A DNA stretch of 64,000 nucleotides. It comes from Symsagittifera roscoffensis (Eukaryota > Xenacoelomorpha > Acoela > Convolutidae). A program made the position numbers and the translations under genes. The notes under the pieces are model-generated. The model worked only from the letters and a program-made list of their open reading frames with translations, was not told the DNA's origin and searched no databases. This document shows, in pieces, positions 1 to 12,257 of this stretch (positions are counted from its first letter, which is position 1; every line of letters begins with the position of its first letter). Location of the stretch: positions 48,174,381 to 48,238,380 of the forward strand of contig NC_087065.1 in the NCBI RefSeq assembly GCF_963678635.1. The letters are read 5' to 3'.

Positions 1-180
1 CAGGTACACGAACATTTGAGGCATCTGTATATAGATAGTCTGAGGGCTTTAAGGGTTATTTGGAACACCCTTTCTGCCTAAAAACGTAAACAACATTTTA
101 TATTAAAATAATTGAAATATAAAAAAGGGAACAACTTTTGTTGCCATTCTGTAATGAACAAATTTTGAAGAACCACAAAC

Positions 181-576
181 CTTAGACGTCTGAAGATCCA
201 CAAGTTAACGGCTATTTCCGATATGTAGGGACAGATAAGGTACATGACTATGAAGGGCGCGATTGCTACGTGGCCCCACATAGTGCCCTCGATTCCCTCC
301 TTCAGGGCACACTTTCCATCTTCTCTGAGGCCAAAATCAAAAAGAACATGAGAGAAAAGTAGTCCCGACGAAACCAGAAGAATGCCGATGACAGTCAGAG
401 GGTAGTTCAAGTTTTTCTTGCAAGAGCCCTGGTAGAAAATGGGGAACTGCACTGCTATCAGACAGTTCACAGCGAAGAACAGCTGAAGAGAACGGGTAGA
501 TACTAGAGTGCTCTGCATCTGCCAAGTGGCAATCTTGCACCCGAACGAACTCGACTCAGAAACGGGGACGAATATC
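181..576 (-). CDS. Exon of a multipass membrane protein, chemoreceptor-like (copy 1)
   Basis: Seen: a 179-codon minus-strand open frame (617 to 78) contains a clean exon candidate. It begins at 576 after the acceptor TTTACTTTTTCTAG and ends at 181 before the donor AAG|GTTTGTGG, 396 nt (132 codons), the same phase at both ends. In frame numbering there are three hydrophobic stretches: about residues 45-62 (LFFAVNCLIAVQFPIFY), 73-95 and 112-140. The stretch STRSLQLFFAV before the first resembles the end of a third cytoplasmic loop in nematode-type seven-transmembrane receptors. Known: such receptors sit in sensory-cell membranes. Inferred: an internal or 3' exon of a 7TM chemoreceptor-like gene; other exons were not found. 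The second copy at 6494-6889 keeps frame and both splice sites, differing by 4 bases, 3 of them amino-acid changing (G/A, M/L, R/K). The exact family is not recognised and another multipass family remains possible. Confidence 0.55.
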
Positions 577-910
577 CTAGAAAAAGTAAACAGTAATCCC
601 TCCAGTAATCTAAGCAACCCAGAAACGAAAACTCCAGTTATATGAACAACCCCAAATCAATTAAATAACCCAGTTATATGAACAACCTAAATCAATTAAA
701 TAACATTGGGATGGGGTGGGGTGAGGTGGGTGGGTTTGCGGTTTTGTTTTTTTAATCACCGATTTCGATAGACCAGCATTTACGTCAACCATTTTCAACC
801 ACCACTCCATAACATAGAATTGCTATTTTTAAAATGTCGATAGTACAAGGATCTTAACAGTTTTATTCGACGTAAAACGACTAAGGCTTTTTTCGACAGC
901 TTTTTGCCAT

Positions 911-1075
911 ATAATTTGAAACCCGAGATACGGAATTGCGGAGATAATTAGATCTGCAATTTCTTTCCAAATTCAAGTTTTTCTTTCCAAATTATTTTTT
1001 AATTTAATTTGAAATCCGAGATATGGATCTGCGGACCTCAGCGATACTTATATTTGGAACTTCTTTCCAAATTCT
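911..1075. repeat. Local imperfect tandem repeat, about 95 bp period
   Basis: Two adjacent blocks begin with AATTTGAAACCCGAGATACG and AATTTGAAATCCGAGATATG and both run into TTTCTTTCCAAATTC. The same pair is present in the other segment copy near 7224-7388, so it predates the segmental duplication. Confidence 0.5.
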
Positions 1076-1980
1076 TTGTAAGATTCTTTCCCAATTCCAC
1101 ACTTCATGCCAGTAATTGTTTGTTTTTCAAGCCAGATGATTTCAAATACAAAGCTTCGGAAGAAGGGTTCGATATGATATGATGCTGACTTCACCTACTT
1201 TTGAGCAAAAAAAGACGCCCAATTTCAAAATAAAATCAAATTGAACGTCAACGAGATGGCGCGCTATCGAGAAAATAATGAATTGTTTTGGAAACCTTTC
1301 TGATCTACTGTACGACTTATTTCTTGGCTAACTGGCCCTAAAATTTTTCTTCTGCGCCAATATACAATAATTTTGAGAAGCAACGATAATATACAATAAC
1401 TGTCATTCGGCACATTGTGTATTATGAGATTTTTATCGTGTTTTTGGAGAGCTCGCAAAAATTAAGTTGGCCGAACCAAGAATGAAAAGTCTGCCCCTCC
1501 TTTTATACAAATTCGCACCCTAAAAATCTAGAAAAACCCTAGATATGCGTTTGATTTTTATTTTAAGGTTTATGCGCACATTGAGTCTGTAAATCAAAAG
1601 GTTTTGCTGTTATTTGTAGAGCTTAGTGTTACTGCAAAACTAAATTGCTGTTTTTTGCTTTGTATAATCATTGATCGATCAGTAAAAAAGGAGTTTACAG
1701 ACTCGTTTAATTTAAACTCGTTTTTTAAAGTTGATGGGGTTTTTATTGCTCCCAAAGTAAATTAACAGCAATTCATTTCCTAAATGATTGCATACCTTGA
1801 ATATGACTTCTCGTTGCAAAATGATTTGTTTGCCATTCACAATTGATTAAAAATTGAAAAAAGCTTGAAGAAAAATTAAAAACTTTGATTGCTGTTCCTT
1901 CTTTTCCACATTTATCACCCGTCGCGGCAGCTAAGAAAAGTAAAAAGTGATGAAAATTGCTTTTACTTACAAATTAAAAC

Positions 1981-2426
1981 AAGTCTCCTCGTATTAGGGC
2001 GAGGCCTTGAATGTTCCGATTGCCTTTTAAGGTCTATGGAGCAGTAAACATGAAAAATTAAATGTAAAAAAAAATATATTTTTTTTATTTCAGGTTTTTG
2101 CGAAAATCATCCCCCCACACGCCATACTAGTACGAAGTGACAAATTTCGCTCCTAGTAACAAATCAATAATGGCAAATAAGCTTCCTTCAACCAATTTGG
2201 AACGATTTCTAAGACGGATTAATTCTTTCAACCCCCATAACTTTGCAAAAAATGATCACAAGTGAAATATCGTTTCAAATTTAAGCTCAGGACAACAATA
2301 CCTTTTGAATGATGTAAAAAATGATGTAAAAAATGGCTAGTTGAAAAGTCGAAGTTTGTCTGAAGAAAAAAATCTACCCCGAGCACAAAATTCCTTTAAT
2401 TTCGTTACGAAAGTCGGAACAAAAAG
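1981..2426 (+). repeat. Dispersed repeat family R1, copy a
   Basis: Family R1 is recognised by shared blocks in fixed order: CTCGTATTAGGGCGAGGCC, then GAATGTTCCGAYTGCC, a T-rich stretch, CCCCCACAC, AAGTGAYAAATTTCGCTCC, AATTTGGAACGATTTCTAAG, AACCCCCATAACTTT, AATTTAAGCTCAGGACAAC, and a right end CGTTACGAAAGTCGGAAC. Other copies lie at 8294, 9385, 32747, 34834, 35371, 39305 and 40711. No coding capacity and no terminal inverted repeats were seen. It behaves like a non-autonomous mobile element of unknown class. Confidence 0.75.
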
Positions 2427-2941
2427 CAAGTTGTCTGCCTTAATTCAAATTGGAATGGTTTAGTTTGCCCATTTCCTTACAATGTTTGCCGCTTGCCTAC
2501 AAACCTCATTAAAATTTAGTGCCTGTAGGTCACTGAATTGAAGAGTCTTTAAAGTTCTTCCAAAATAAAATTATAAGTGGATTCCGCAAAGCTTTGGCAG
2601 ATTTAGCAAATCAAAGTAGACTCCGCTGACAATTTCCAAATTCAGCTCACAGTTTGCGGAATTCGTTCACATGTGAGGATTTTGCGACAGCGTAGTATTA
2701 AGATAGATCTCAAGTTTTTGTAATCTTTAAGTCTGCCGGTTTTAGGAGCATTTTTGAGACATCAATGCTTAGCTTTTTTTCGTGGAACCCAAAACAGCCA
2801 AGAAAAAGAAAAAAACCAAGCAAAATGGCATGTTGAAAAATCCACTGAAATTTCAATCTTTACAAAAATTTGCTACAAAATATGTTCTCTCTTTTGTGTG
2901 CTCAGAACAACAAAAACTTATAGATCATCGAAAAAGCGGCT

Positions 2942-5900
2942 GTTGCATGGTGGTTGGCCAACAAGCCAAAAAAAGGTTTTTATGCACTAAACGGCCCGAA
3001 ATTAGTTTTTCTACATCTTTCTTGAACTCAAATTAATAAGGTTGAATTTGATAGGCTATTCAGACACTCAACGTGCTCTTTTTGAAAAAAATTCCAGCCA
3101 ATAAAATTGTTGGCCAAATTAACTAAAAATAAAGGAATTTTTCTGCTGAATCCATTTACTGAATTTTTTTTCCTGGGTAAAATTTTCCAAGCAACTTGAA
3201 GTTAATTTCCTTGCGGGGCAAAACTTTGGTGCGCAAAATTAAATATTTTTCATGGCTAATGTTTTATCTGCTGGAAGTTTTGATTGATTAGGTTACCGGA
3301 CTATGTTGCTTGAAATTAACTGGCTTTTATAAACAAATCAGATTCGGCCGTATAATTTTTCTCGACCGTATAATAAGCTCATGATATAAAAACATTGATG
3401 TTGGGCCGATTCGTGCATAATACCATGAAAGATTACCATTACAACAAGTCGAAAATTAAAATATTTTTTTCAAAATAACTATAAATTGTCACCAGGGTTA
3501 CTAATATTATGCAATTGTTATGTAATTTTGATGTAGGTTTGCTTTCAAGGTATGATAGTTTGTAGATATGGAGGTTTCTTGGAAATCCGCCGTGTTAAAT
3601 AAAATAAAGATTTTTTTTTGCTGAAAAATAAAGTCAAGCTGAAGTATTGCCATTTCAGAAAGCAGATAAAGGTATTTTTCTTCACAGAATTGAATCTAAC
3701 GTGATTAAGATATTTAAAATAACAACTTAAATAACAATTCAAACCAATGAATACAAACAAGCTACAAAATTTTTTGAAAACTGTCCGTTTGTTGTTTTAT
3801 GATCATTTAATTGTATATTTTGCTTTTTGAAAAAAAAAACATTTTGAACTGCTTGCCCATAAGCCAGCATAAGTTTGCCTTGACTTCCTGCACAAAAAAT
3901 TGAATTTTTTCAATTGCACGATTTGAAAAAAAAATGCTCGCATTTTCCTGTTTTGTTTATTTATACCAGGTTAAAAAATCTACAATGGAAAGTTTTGGCC
4001 GAGTGTTATCGTAGCCCATAAGTTATTGAGTGTTTAAATTTTTTCATGAAATCGAAATTTTCAAGTTTTTGGATATCAAACTGTGTTCTCAAATTTTTCA
4101 ACCGCCGTTTTTAACAACCCCGTGTCTAGTCCCCCTCTCATAAAACTCAGATTTAAATAATTCCACAAACACCTTATTAAGCCATTTGAACTAATCGGAG
4201 TGAAATTTACTTTTATCGAATTTGGAACCACAGTGTCAGTGAACGTCAAAGCTTAAACTGCGAGAAATTTCACAAAACGAAACAAAATAACATGCACGCT
4301 GGTAAATGTGGTTTGAATTTGACTGAAATGAACTTGCCGATGGTCTAGACTTTGTTATGAAATTGAAAACTAATCCGATCGACTTGATTTAATTAAGTAA
4401 CCAAAAACGATACAAGGACAGCAATTTTCAAATCATATAAGAAAATATAACATTAACGAAAGAACAATTTAAATTGCAAAAGCCAATACATTTTTTTCGT
4501 AAGCATGCTTAAAATTCTGCACTTGCTTGTTTAGAACCCGGTCAAAAAGCCATTCCTCTGCAGCATTTGTTTTTCTGGACAAACTAATTGATGCCGCATC
4601 TTTTTTATTTTATAGTAAATGGGGACAGGACTTTTCGGTTTGAGATCCTAATTGCATCCAAATTACAGGCATAAGTCGTCGTTTTTTTTTGGCTTTTTCC
4701 TGATCTTTCATCGCGCTGTCGCATACAATTTGATTCTTGTGGACTATTTTACGGTATGAGTTTCCTATTTCTTCTTATTTTTAGAAATTCAGTGGGGGTA
4801 ACAACTAAGACCTGAAGCGAACGCGTGATTTGTTTCGTCTTTGTTTTGTAATCCCAGATGACCAATTTTTTCAGATAATTTTGTGAAAAATAAAAAAAAA
4901 ACATCCCGACATCTTGGATTCTGGGACATTTTTCTGAAACGCTTGAATAGCTGTCTGGTCAAAAATCAGCAAAATTTTTCAAGGTCCACCATTAATGATT
5001 GGTATTTCTAAAACTTCTAAGAATGGGCGGCATTTTGATTTTTTTGAGAAGAATGCCTATGTGCAAGCGGTGGTTTTTCCAGAAAAACTAACATGACTAG
5101 AGTGCCTTTGATAAAACATTTTTGGGGTGATTTTGAAAAAAAAACGTCAGCTAGCCACGAGTTTGATTTTTCTGGAACATGTATTCTTTCGGCGTCGCCA
5201 CAGAAAACTTCTCGTGATCAATCTGTCTACTGTCAAATTTTATCTAATTATTGAAGAGCTCGGGTGCTGCGAAATTTCTGGTTGCTTGGAGGAAAAAAAA
5301 CTTGTTCTCCTTGCTTGTGCTCTCGTCTTTAATTTTTTCTAATTGTTAGGGCTAAATGATTGCCAATGTAGTCTGGAATGAGCTGGCTTGCGGTTGTGAA
5401 AGCGACGGTTGGTTAATATTATCACTCCGAAACTTGATGTTTCTCAAAAAGAGGCGAGCATCAGCTTTTCCCATAGTAATTTCCCTTTTGTTATAACCAC
5501 ACTTTCAATAAAAAACGTTTCCGTGTGTAATTCCTGTTGCTCGACATTTATAATATTGGTATTTTGAGCAGTTCAAATTCGTATTCAATTAATTTTTGCG
5601 TTTAAGATAATGCTCTTAATACTGAAAACCCTAAATTTTTATTATCTTTTGAAAATAAGGGAAAATGGCGAGACGCTTCAAACATTTTAGCTCTTAGAAT
5701 GGTATAATGATGATTAAAGGCTAAGACAATATGATTTTTTGTAAAACAAACAATTGTCTTTTGATGCATTCATTCGGCACCATGTAGGTTATCTTTGTTT
5801 TGAACGCATAAATGAGGGAAGTTTTGTAGCTGCTCTTTTTGAGCAGACTTTTATATAAGTCGCACTGACTTTTTTGTTTCAGGAAAAGTAGTCAATTTTG

Positions 5901-6313
5901 TTAATACTCATTTTTTTGCGGTTTGACTTTTAATTTCTTTTAAAATTCACTTCATTTCCTTTGTTAAACGGAAGGCAAACTGCACTATTGAACAGCTAAA
6001 GATCACAAAAACGTGATCGACTTCTAATTTTGAAAATGTATTTTAATTTTTAGATTTATCAGCCAATTACAATTTTTACCTATTGGTTGAATTTTCTCAA
6101 ATTGTTTAGTTTCATCAAAAAAGTGCCAATCACAAACTTTTCTAGAAGTTTGAAGAGCTTTGAGGTTATTTATTTTTTCATTCCATGAACTTCGAAAGTT
6201 GAGATTTTTTCAAAAAAAAACAAGTCAATATTTTTTATCTGTTTGCTTGCGTTCCTTGACTTTTTCCCACTGCTTTTTGGCTATGTTCTATTTGCTATCC
6301 ATGAATAACTTTT
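2942..6313. other. Unassigned DNA, no gene seen
   Basis: AT-rich sequence lying between the two copies of the duplicated segment. It holds only short open frames (up to 84 codons) of low-complexity composition, no splice-bounded exon and no recognisable transposon protein. If the duplication is tandem, this is the part of the repeat unit that the second copy lacks. Confidence 0.5.
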
Positions 6314-6493
6314 CAGGTACACGAACATTTGAGGCATCTGTATACAGATAGTCTGAGGGCTTTAAGGGTTATTTGGAACACCCTTTCTGCCTAAAAACGT
6401 AAACAACATTTTATATTAAAATAATTGAAATATAAAAAAGAGAACAACTTTTGTTGCCATTCTGTAATGAACAAATTTTGAAGAACCACAAAC

Positions 6494-6889
6494 CTTAGAC
6501 GTTTGAAGATCCACAAGTTAACGGCTATTTCCGATATGTAGGGACAGATAAGGTACAGGACTATGAAGGGCGCGATTGCTACGTGGCCCCACATAGTGCC
6601 CTCGATTCCCTCCTTCAGGGCACACTTTCCATCTTCTCTGAGGCCAAAATCAAAAAGAACATGAGAGAAAAGTAGTCCCGACGAAACCAGAAGAATGGCG
6701 ATGACAGTCAGAGGGTAGTTCAAGTTTTTCTTGCAAGAGCCCTGGTAGAAAATGGGGAACTGCACTGCTATCAGACAGTTCACAGCGAAGAACAGCTGAA
6801 GAGAACGTGTAGATACTAGAGTGCTCTGCATCTGCCAAGTGGCAATCTTGCACCCGAACGAACTCGACTCAGAAACGGGGACGAATATC
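6494..6889 (-). CDS. Exon of a multipass membrane protein, chemoreceptor-like (copy 2)
   Basis: Second copy of the exon at 181-576, inside a 179-codon minus-strand open frame (6930 to 6391). Acceptor TTTACTTATTCTAG and donor AAG|GTTTGTGG are both retained, the length is 396 nt and there is no stop or indel. Three hydrophobic stretches lie at about frame residues 45-62, 73-95 and 112-140. Changes from copy 1 inside the exon are G to A, M to L and R to K, all conservative, plus one silent change. No further exons could be joined to it, so either this is one exon of a gene with long introns or an isolated duplicated exon. Confidence 0.55.
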
Positions 6890-8293
6890 CTAGAATAAGT
6901 AAACAGTAATCCCTCCAGTAATCTAAGCAACCCAGAAACGAAAACTCCAGTTATATGAACAACCCCAAATCAATTAAATAACCCAGTTATATGAACAACC
7001 CAAATCAATTAAATAACATTGGGATGGGGTGGGGTGAGGTGGGTGGGTTTGCGGTTTTGTTTTTTTAATCACCGATTTCGATAGACCAACATTTACGTCA
7101 ACCATTTTCAACCACCACTCCATAACATAGAATTGCTATTTTTAAAATGTCGATAGTACAAGGATCTTAACGGATTTATTCGACGTAAAACGACTAAGGC
7201 TTTTTTCGACAGCTTTTCGCCATATAATTTGAAACCCGAGATACGGAATTGCGGAGATAATTAGATCTGCAATTTCTTTCCAAATTCAAGTTTTTCTTTC
7301 CAAATTATTTTTTAATTTAATTTGAAATCCGAGATATGGATCTGCGGACCTCAGCGATACTTATATTTGGAACTTCTTTCCAAATTCTTTGTAAGATTCT
7401 TTCCCAATTCCACACTTCATGCCAGTAATTGTTTGTTTTTCAAGCCAGATGATTTCAAATACAAAGCTTCGGAAGAAGGGTTCGATATGATATGATGCTG
7501 ACTTCACCTACTTTTGAGCAAAAAAAGATGCCCAATTTCAAAATAAAATCAAATTGAACGTCAACGAGATGGCGCGCTATCGAGAAAATAATGAATTGTT
7601 TTGGAAACCTTTCTGATCTACTGTACGACTTATTTCTTGGCTAACTGGCCCTAAAATTTTTCTTCTGCGCCAATATACAATAATTTTGAGAAGCAACGAT
7701 AATATACAATAACTGTCATTCGGCACATTGTGTATTATGAGATTTTTATCGTGTTTTTGGAGAGCTCGCAAAAATTAAGTTGGCCGAACCAAGAATGAAA
7801 AGTCTGCCCCTCCTTTTATACAAATTCGCACCCTAAAAATCTAGAAAAACCCTAGATATGCGTTTGATTTTTATTATAAGGTTTATGCGCACATTGAGTC
7901 TGTAAATCAAAAGGTTTTGCTGTTATTTTTAGAGCTTAGTGTTACTGCAAAACTAAATTGCTGTTTTTTGCCTTGTATAATCATTGATCGATCAGTAAAA
8001 AAGGAGTTTACAGACTCGTTTAATTTAAACTCGTTTTTTAAAGTTGATGGGGTTTTTATTGCTCCCAAAGTAAATTAACAGCAATTCATTTCCTAAATGA
8101 TTGCATACCTTGAATATGACTTCTCGTTGCAAAATGATTTGTTTGCCATTTAAAATTGATTAAAAATTGAAAAAAACTTGAAGAAAAATTAAAAACTTTG
8201 ATTGCTGTTCCTTCTTTTCCACATTTATCACCCGTCGCGGCAGCTAAGAAAAGTAAAAAGTGGTGAAAATTGCTTTTACTTACAAATTAAAAC

Positions 8294-8726
8294 AAGTCTC
8301 CTCGTATTAGGGCGAGGCCTTGAATGTTCCGATTGCCTTTTAAGGTCTATGGAGCAGTAAACATGAAAAATTAAATGTAAAAAAAATATATTTTTTTTAT
8401 TTCAGGTTTTTGCAAAAATCATCCCCCCACACGCCATACTAGTACGAAGTGACAAATTTCGCTCCTAGTAACAAATCAATAATGGCAAATAAGCTTCCTT
8501 CAACCAATTTGGAACGATTTCTAAGACGGATTAATTCTTTCAACCCCCATAACTTTGCAAAAAATGATCACAAGTGAAATATCGTTTCAAATTTAAGCTC
8601 AGGACAACAATACCTTTTGAATGATGTAAAAAATGGCTAGTTGAAAAGTCGAAGTTTGTCTGAAGAAAAAAATCTACCCCGAGCACAAAATTCCTTTACT
8701 TTCGTTACGAAAGTCGGAACAAAAAG
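8294..8726 (+). repeat. Dispersed repeat R1, duplicate of copy a
   Basis: Same R1 element as at 1981-2426, carried along by the segmental duplication. It lacks one 12-base GATGTAAAAAAT unit present in the first copy. Confidence 0.75.
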
Positions 8727-9384
8727 CAAGTTGTCTGCCTTAATTCAAATTGGAATGGTTTAGTTTGCCCATTTCCTTACAATGTTTGCCGCTTGCCTAC
8801 AAACCTCATTAAAATTTAGTGCCTGTAGGTCACTGAATTGAAGAGTCTTTAAAGTTCTTCCAAAATAAAATTATAAGTGGATTCCGCAAAGCTTTGGCAG
8901 ATTTAGCAAATCAAAGTAGACTCCGCTGACAATTTCCAAATTCAGTTCACAATTTGCGGAATTCGTTCACATGTGAGGATTTTGCGACAGCGTAGTATTA
9001 AGATAGATCTCAAGTTTTTGTAATCTTTAAGTCTGCCGGTTTTAGGAGCATTTTTGAGCCATCAATGCTTAGCTTTTTTTCGTGGAACCCAAAACAGCCA
9101 AGAAAAAGAAAAAAACCAAGCAAAATGGCATGTTGAAAAATCCACTGAAATTTCAATCTTTACAAAAATTTGCTACAAAATATGTTCTCTCTTTTGTGTG
9201 CTCAGAACAACAAAAACTTATAGATCATCGAAAAAGCGGCTGAATTTAAAGCTCATATTCTGAGGAGAAAGAACACACAACTACCCCAAGAACAATTAAT
9301 TCATCATTTCATTAAAAAATTTAGGCAATGGGAGAACTAATGTCAAAGAGGAACCCCAACTGCATTTAAAGCTGAACAAAATTG

Positions 9385-9918
9385 TATTTATCGGGGCGAA
9401 GCCCTGAATGTTCCGACTGCCTTTTAAGCTCTTTGGAGCAGTAATAACATGGAAAGTTTAAATGTAATAAAATAATTTAAAACATTTTTTTGAAAAGAAT
9501 TTGGGATTTTTTGTGAAAATAACCCCCCACATGTCATATTGAGTACAAAGTGATAGATTTCACTCCTAGTAACATATCAACTACAACAAACAAGCTTGGT
9601 TCCTTGAACCAGTTTGGAACGATTTCTAAGACGGATTAAATGTCGCTCACGCTTTAATAGCGCAAACTATATCGCACCTTAATTGTCCCAAATTGGCCAA
9701 AATGCCAAAATGGCAGTATTTGAACCCCCATATCTTTACAAAAATTGATCATAGGTAAAATGTCTTTTCAAATTTAAGCTAAGGACAACAATAGCTTTCG
9801 AATGAAGAAAAAAAATTCTGTCAAAAATGGCTATTTAAAAATTCGAAATTTGTCTGAAAAGAAAACCACCCCGAGCGCAAATATTCCGTTACTTTCTTTA
9901 CAAAAGTCGGAACAAAAA
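9385..9918 (+). repeat. Dispersed repeat R1, copy b
   Basis: Begins TTTATCGGGGCGAAGCCCTG and ends at AAAAGTCGGAACAAAAA. It is longer than copy a because it keeps a central block (TAATAGCGCAAACTATATCG, then TTAATTGTCCCAAATTG) that copy a lacks and that is also present in copies at 32747 and 34834. It is therefore closer to a full-length R1. Confidence 0.75.
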
Positions 9919-11760
9919 CAGGTTTAAAATTTTGAGTTAAAAATTGATGAGTTATGCACAATAGGTCTTCCACGTTTTTCATTTTTTCTTAAGACGTTTC
10001 CGACAAAGTGTTAGATTTTATATCTGGTAAAAAAAATAACATATGAAAACTTTGTCAACAAACATGAACGGAATGTTAAGGCTCCACTTCTAAGGGTATT
10101 GATTTCGTCATGAGCTACATTTGCTCATGAAAGGAAACGGTTCATCCCCGCTAGCGTCCGCATGCTAGCGAAAAATATGCTCCTGGCACTCTCTTATTTC
10201 TACTACAATTAAAGTAGGTATAAGAGAGTGCCAGGAGCGTATTTTTGAACTGCTGAAATTCTGTTAAACTCATCTTCACTCTTTTAGAGTCTTACTTGTT
10301 GCAATACTGAGCTGTCGTTTGTGAGCTCCGCTAACTTTTAAGACTGACTTGCGCCCCATCAAACCTTACAATAGGAGTTTGCAAAAGTTCGGTAAACCCA
10401 TCTTATTTAGTGAATCGGTCGATTGTTTTCGAGAATTTGATTAAAGACCTACGTTACTGCCGATGCCACACTTGGCGCCCAGTATAGTTGCAGCTGCACC
10501 AGCAACGAATAAAAGTGCCAGTTGAAGTGAACGGACTTAAGTTTCTTGCTGATATTTGAGAGCCAGTCTTTGTTTCATTTGCGCTTTGAGGGTATGAATA
10601 TCGAGACAAGCTAATGCCACCTCAAGATTTAATTATGCAGTCTGAAAAAATCACAAACAGCTTCATTGCGAGACATCAATCAATGGAAAGGATGACTACA
10701 GTTGAATTTTTAGCGGGTAGCGTCTATCTAGCAAAAAATGGGACAATTTAAGGCTTAAGTTAGGTGAACAATAGAAAAGCCTTCAGCGGCTGATTATGAA
10801 AAAAGTACAACATCGGTCAAAGCAATCAACCTGCATCGAGACGACAAGAGTATAACACCATTTCTGGCACCGCCCGCAATTCTTGAGGAAAAAGGTAAAA
10901 CAAAAACAAATTTTTTTTTTGCAAAAACTGAAAAACAGTTTCACAAATGCTGAGTATAATTACGATGCGCTAATTAACAACGTCTGCAAACCTTCTTTCA
11001 TGAGTTTTTGGACATGGATTGGAAAAGCATTCAAAAGTTTTTTTAGCTTGGCTTGCAAGTCAGCGTCACAATTATTTAAGTTACTTTGTTCTCCGCCATC
11101 CTAAATGAATATTTTATTATTCGAGACCTCAAAGCGTGAAGTCAAGGAGCAATTTGGATAGCATGTTTGTGTTTGCTTCCTGAACATAGATCTTTACCAT
11201 GTCATCACAATGAAATGTACATTCTCATTGATGAAATAAAAACAAAACCTCCAATTATATCTTTTGTGAAACTAGGCTAACGGACAAAGATCTTCTACTA
11301 TCAAAACCGAAAAACTCCAATACCACAACTTTGAAAATTTTAATAAGACATTTTCGTTACGATTTGCTGGAACTCATTAAATTCGACAAGGAACGTAAGC
11401 CTTATGTTCTGTACTTGATATAGCTTCGAAAACAAGAACTGAAAAAAAACTGGAAAACTATCAACCTTGATGGAAAAAGCGAAGTTAAATATATGGTTTA
11501 ACAAATCTGAACAAAAAACTTCGGATTAATTATCAAAATATGATAAATTGGAAAAACCTGCATGAATCTGACAAAAAAATTGGACCAATAATCAAAATAT
11601 GCTAAGCTGGGGAAAAAAAGTGTATCCTGTCGAAATCAATTACATCCTCCCTTCAGAAGAACTAAGCTCAGTGTTTACGGAAACAGGGTAAAAATTCGAA
11701 AAAAAAAATTTTTTTCCTGCATACATATTTTGTACTAAGCAAAAATAGTTGCTGAGCAAA
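9919..11760. other. Unassigned DNA with one hairpin
   Basis: No supported gene. It holds the hairpin at 10171-10246 and short open frames without recognisable motifs. The stretch 11400-11640 contains two similar phrases (ATTATCAAAATATGATAAATT and ATAATCAAAATATGCTAAGC-like), a weak local repeat. Confidence 0.4.
10171..10246. other. 76-nt near-perfect hairpin, possible small-RNA precursor or foldback relic
   Basis: Two 33-base arms (10171-10203 and 10214-10246) pair at 30 of 33 positions around a 10-base loop. The core CTCCTGGCACTCTCTTAT pairs without mismatch. Length, loop size and a stem with few mismatches fit an animal pre-microRNA, but the arms are so perfect that a young foldback insertion or siRNA hairpin is as likely. 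It is unique in the window. The strand cannot be told from sequence alone. Confidence 0.45.
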
Positions 11761-12234
11761 AGGAAATTGAGAACGTAAAATAATTTGAATTATAGTTGCG
11801 TATACAAGCTTAACAAGGACAGTGTAGCCGAGCGTATACACATTGCGTTCCGGCAGGTTCGGCGTATGTTCTAATTCAACCAAAGTCGTTTCCCTTATAA
11901 AACTTAAATATGAGCCAAACATGAGAGAACATTAAAAACAAGCTCCGTAACTGGTTCTGAACCCTCTAAAAACGTTTTTGTTTTTAGCTATAAAGTAGTT
12001 CATAAAACGGCCTTGGCCGACCTTTATTGACATGTTTTTGGCCTGTCAAAAACCTTGTTTTGCCAAAAAAGTGAACGCTCTTTTTCGCCTAATGTCGGTG
12101 CTACTGAAAACCATCTGATTAACTAACGAAGTTTTGTATGCTTTTTGAACCCATTAAAAGCCAAAAAATCCTCAAACATTTTTGCATAAAATTATATTCG
12201 AAATCAAGTTTTGGAAGACGAAGTTTCTGAGCAC
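11761..12234 (+). repeat. 5' LTR of the BEL/Pao element
   Basis: Aligns along its whole length with 19566-20033, with shared anchors AAGGACAGT, GAGCGTATACAC, TTATAAAAC, AAATATGAGCC and CATAAAATTATATT. A TATA-like TTATAAAAC at 11895-11903 fits a promoter. Expected TGT and ACA/TTA ends are eroded at the left (AGG instead of TGT). The many differences from the 3' LTR show an old insertion. Confidence 0.8.
11895..11903 (+). promoter_or_regulatory. TATA-like box in the 5' LTR
   Basis: TTATAAAAC is kept in all three LTR copies (here, about 19699 and the LTR at 23233) in the same position relative to AAATATGAGCC, although the LTR around it has diverged. This fits the U3 promoter of the retrotransposon. 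Confidence 0.45.
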
Positions 12235-12239
12235 AAAGT

Positions 12240-12257
12240 TGGTGCCACGACCCGGGA
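12240..12257 (+). other. tRNA primer-binding site
   Basis: TGGTGCCACGACCCGGGA lies 5 bases after the LTR end. It starts with TGG, the complement of tRNA CCA, and its reverse complement reads as the T-arm/acceptor end of a tRNA (GATTC then ...GGCACCA). One extra base relative to a normal tRNA geometry prevents a confident choice of the primer tRNA. Confidence 0.7.

Larger units (their letters stand above)
1..2941. repeat. Duplicated segment, copy 1 (cut by window start)
   Basis: Matches 6314-9241 almost base for base; position 1 corresponds to 6314. The match ends sharply at 2941, where copy 1 reads TGTTGCATGG and copy 2 reads TGAATTTAAA. Differences are scattered single-base changes and a 12-base extra unit near 2320-2335. 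Because copy 2 begins inside the window and copy 1 is cut at base 1, the original left boundary of the duplication cannot be seen. The spacing of 6313 bp is consistent with a tandem duplication whose second copy is shorter, but a dispersed duplication is not excluded. Confidence 0.93.
6314..9241. repeat. Duplicated segment, copy 2
   Basis: Near-identical to 1-2941. Only isolated substitutions and small indels separate the copies (for example one fewer GATGTAAAAAAT unit at about 8625), so the duplication is recent. The left boundary at 6314 follows AACTTTT; the same sequence starts at base 1, so the true boundary lies at or to the left of the window edge. The right boundary at 9241 is abrupt. 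Confidence 0.93.

Noticed and set aside
1264-7771. A 64-codon minus frame duplicated at 1264 and 7577
   Set aside because: It overlaps an R2-like stretch (GAGAGCTCGCAAAAATTAA) and is identical only because of the segment duplication.
10380-10560. Possible retroelement RNase H reading near GCCGATGCCACACTTGGCG
   Set aside because: VTADATLGA resembles the RNase H T-D-A-S motif, but no neighbouring motif or open frame supports it.
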